Below are positions 63,445 to 64,000 of a DNA stretch of 64,000 nucleotides, piece after piece. Both the position numbers and the translations under genes were made by a program. Source of the stretch: Prevotella denticola (GTDB lineage: Bacteria > Bacteroidota > Bacteroidia > Bacteroidales > Bacteroidaceae); NCBI RefSeq assembly GCF_900454835.1, contig NZ_UGTM01000002.1:930001-994000 (forward strand), in the 5' to 3' direction. The notes beneath the pieces were generated by a model. That model made no database searches, was not told where the DNA came from, and saw only the letters and a program-made list of their open reading frames with translations. Position 1 is the first letter of the stretch, and each line of letters starts with the position of its first letter.

Positions 63445-63975
63445 TTATTCGTTACGAAATACATAGCCGTCCTTATACCAATAGTCTGTATCAAAAAGGT
63501 CGTCGGCATATTTTGAGAAGTCGAAGTAGCTCAATGCAAAATCGGACAAGTCGTTTTCCATTCTCACAAGTTCTTCAGCAAAGTCCTCCTTGCTCGCATA
63601 ACTGCCGATATAGGCGGATTGGAAAGACTTCACAAGGCTGTAAGCGTCTTGCGTGAGTTTGATGTTGTTGCCTTCCGCCCATACCCAAAAGGCTTCTTTC
63701 TCCGTGCCGTTCAGTCTGTCCAACTCGTCCCGAAGTTCAAAGAAATTTTCTTCCAAGTTGCTCTCGTCTATCAGACTGTCGGGAATGTTCTCCCAATCTT
63801 GGAACATATATTCGGGTTCTTCCTCGTCTTCGTGTATCTCGGCACAATACTCCAGAAAGCCGTCCAAATCATAAAAATCCGAAAGGCTTACCCACTCGCC
63901 CTGCAAAGTGCCGTTGTTGTACTTGGCATAAGTGCCTACGTAAATCCGTGCTTCGTTCAAGTCCATTGCTTCCAT
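63445..63975 (-). CDS. ardA: Antirestriction protein ArdA
   Basis: The 176-residue, very acidic protein has the ArdA pattern: ARIYVGTYAKYNNG at the start, followed by FLEYCAEIHEDEEEPEYMFQDWE and SYASKEDFAEELV. ArdA mimics B-form DNA and blocks type I restriction enzymes, so it protects the element on entry into a new host. It is the first gene of the minus-strand operon seen here. The start may be 63975 or the ATG three codons later at 63966. Confidence 0.9.
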   Translation of the reverse strand: MEAMDLNEARIYVGTYAKYNNGTLQGEWVSLSDFYDLDGFLEYCAEIHEDEEEPEYMFQDWENIPDSLIDESNLEENFFELRDELDRLNGTEKEAFWVWAEGNNIKLTQDAYSLVKSFQSAYIGSYASKEDFAEELVRMENDLSDFALSYFDFSKYADDLFDTDYWYKDGYVFRNE

Positions 63976-64000
63976 ATTGCGATATTGTCTAAGGGTTAAA

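Larger units (their letters stand above)
5000..64000. mobile_element. CTnDOT-family integrative conjugative element carrying a T6SS (partial; left end approximate)
   Basis: From left to right: integrase, HTH genes, topoisomerase, methylase/helicase, T6SS locus, mobC-mobB-mobA, parA, traD to traQ, lysozyme, PcfJ-like protein and ArdA. This backbone order matches conjugative transposons of Bacteroidales. The T6SS sits between the helicase gene and mobC, where other members carry cargo or regulatory genes. ICE-borne T6SS loci of Bacteroidales (genetic architectures 1 and 2) are known, and this looks like one of them. The right end is not in the window. Confidence 0.85.

Overview
The window is Bacteroidota (Bacteroidales) DNA. 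Evidence for this is the CTnDOT-family tra gene set (traD to traQ), DUF3408/DUF3945/DUF1896 proteins, promoter elements of the TAnnTTTG type, few Shine-Dalgarno sites, and a subtype iii type VI secretion system (T6SS). No rRNA, tRNA, CRISPR array or insertion sequence was seen. The genus cannot be fixed from the sequence; the whole window may be mobile DNA plus a little chromosome.

Region 1 (1 to about 4,250) is the right part of a mobilizable element: the tail of a VirE/DUF3874 protein, a primase-like Toprim protein, a DUF3408 protein, a MobC-like relaxosome protein and a relaxase. A strong hairpin region before mobC is a candidate oriT. A NUDIX hydrolase gene (4,361-4,813, minus strand) lies between this element and the next.

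Region 2 (5,323 to 18,873) is the left arm of a large integrative conjugative element. It holds a CTnDOT-type tyrosine integrase, a small RhuM-like protein, four tandem excisionase-like HTH genes, a DUF3945 protein, a topoisomerase III (Exc-like), a DUF1896 protein and an 1,878-residue methylase/helicase.

Region 3 (19,170 to 43,777) is a T6SS-iii locus inserted in that backbone: tssE, F, H, G, N, K, O, a second small membrane protein, a PKD-domain protein, tssR, tssD (Hcp), tssI (VgrG), an uncharacterised 453-residue protein, a PAAR-Rhs effector with a PD-(D/E)XK-like nuclease tip, its likely immunity gene, a graveyard of rhs fragments with an orphan 58-residue immunity candidate, then tssB and tssC. 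No tssJ/L/M genes are present, as expected for subtype iii, where TssN to TssR form the membrane complex.

Region 4 (43,853 to the end) is the transfer arm. The coupling protein, relaxase and MobA run leftwards; parA, two DUF3408 genes and traD-E-F-G-I-J-K-L-M-N-O-P-Q plus a lysozyme run rightwards from a hairpin-rich divergent region that is the best oriT candidate. Small genes, a PcfJ-like protein and ArdA antirestriction follow on the minus strand. The element continues past the window.

The most striking non-coding signals are: an exact 22-bp-period array of nine palindromes between traG and traI, in which both arms of the palindrome change together; five successive hairpins upstream of mobA; an 18-bp motif that occurs twice as pairs 21 bp apart in separate places; a 26-bp perfect inverted repeat after topB; and a structured 460-bp gap before hcp.
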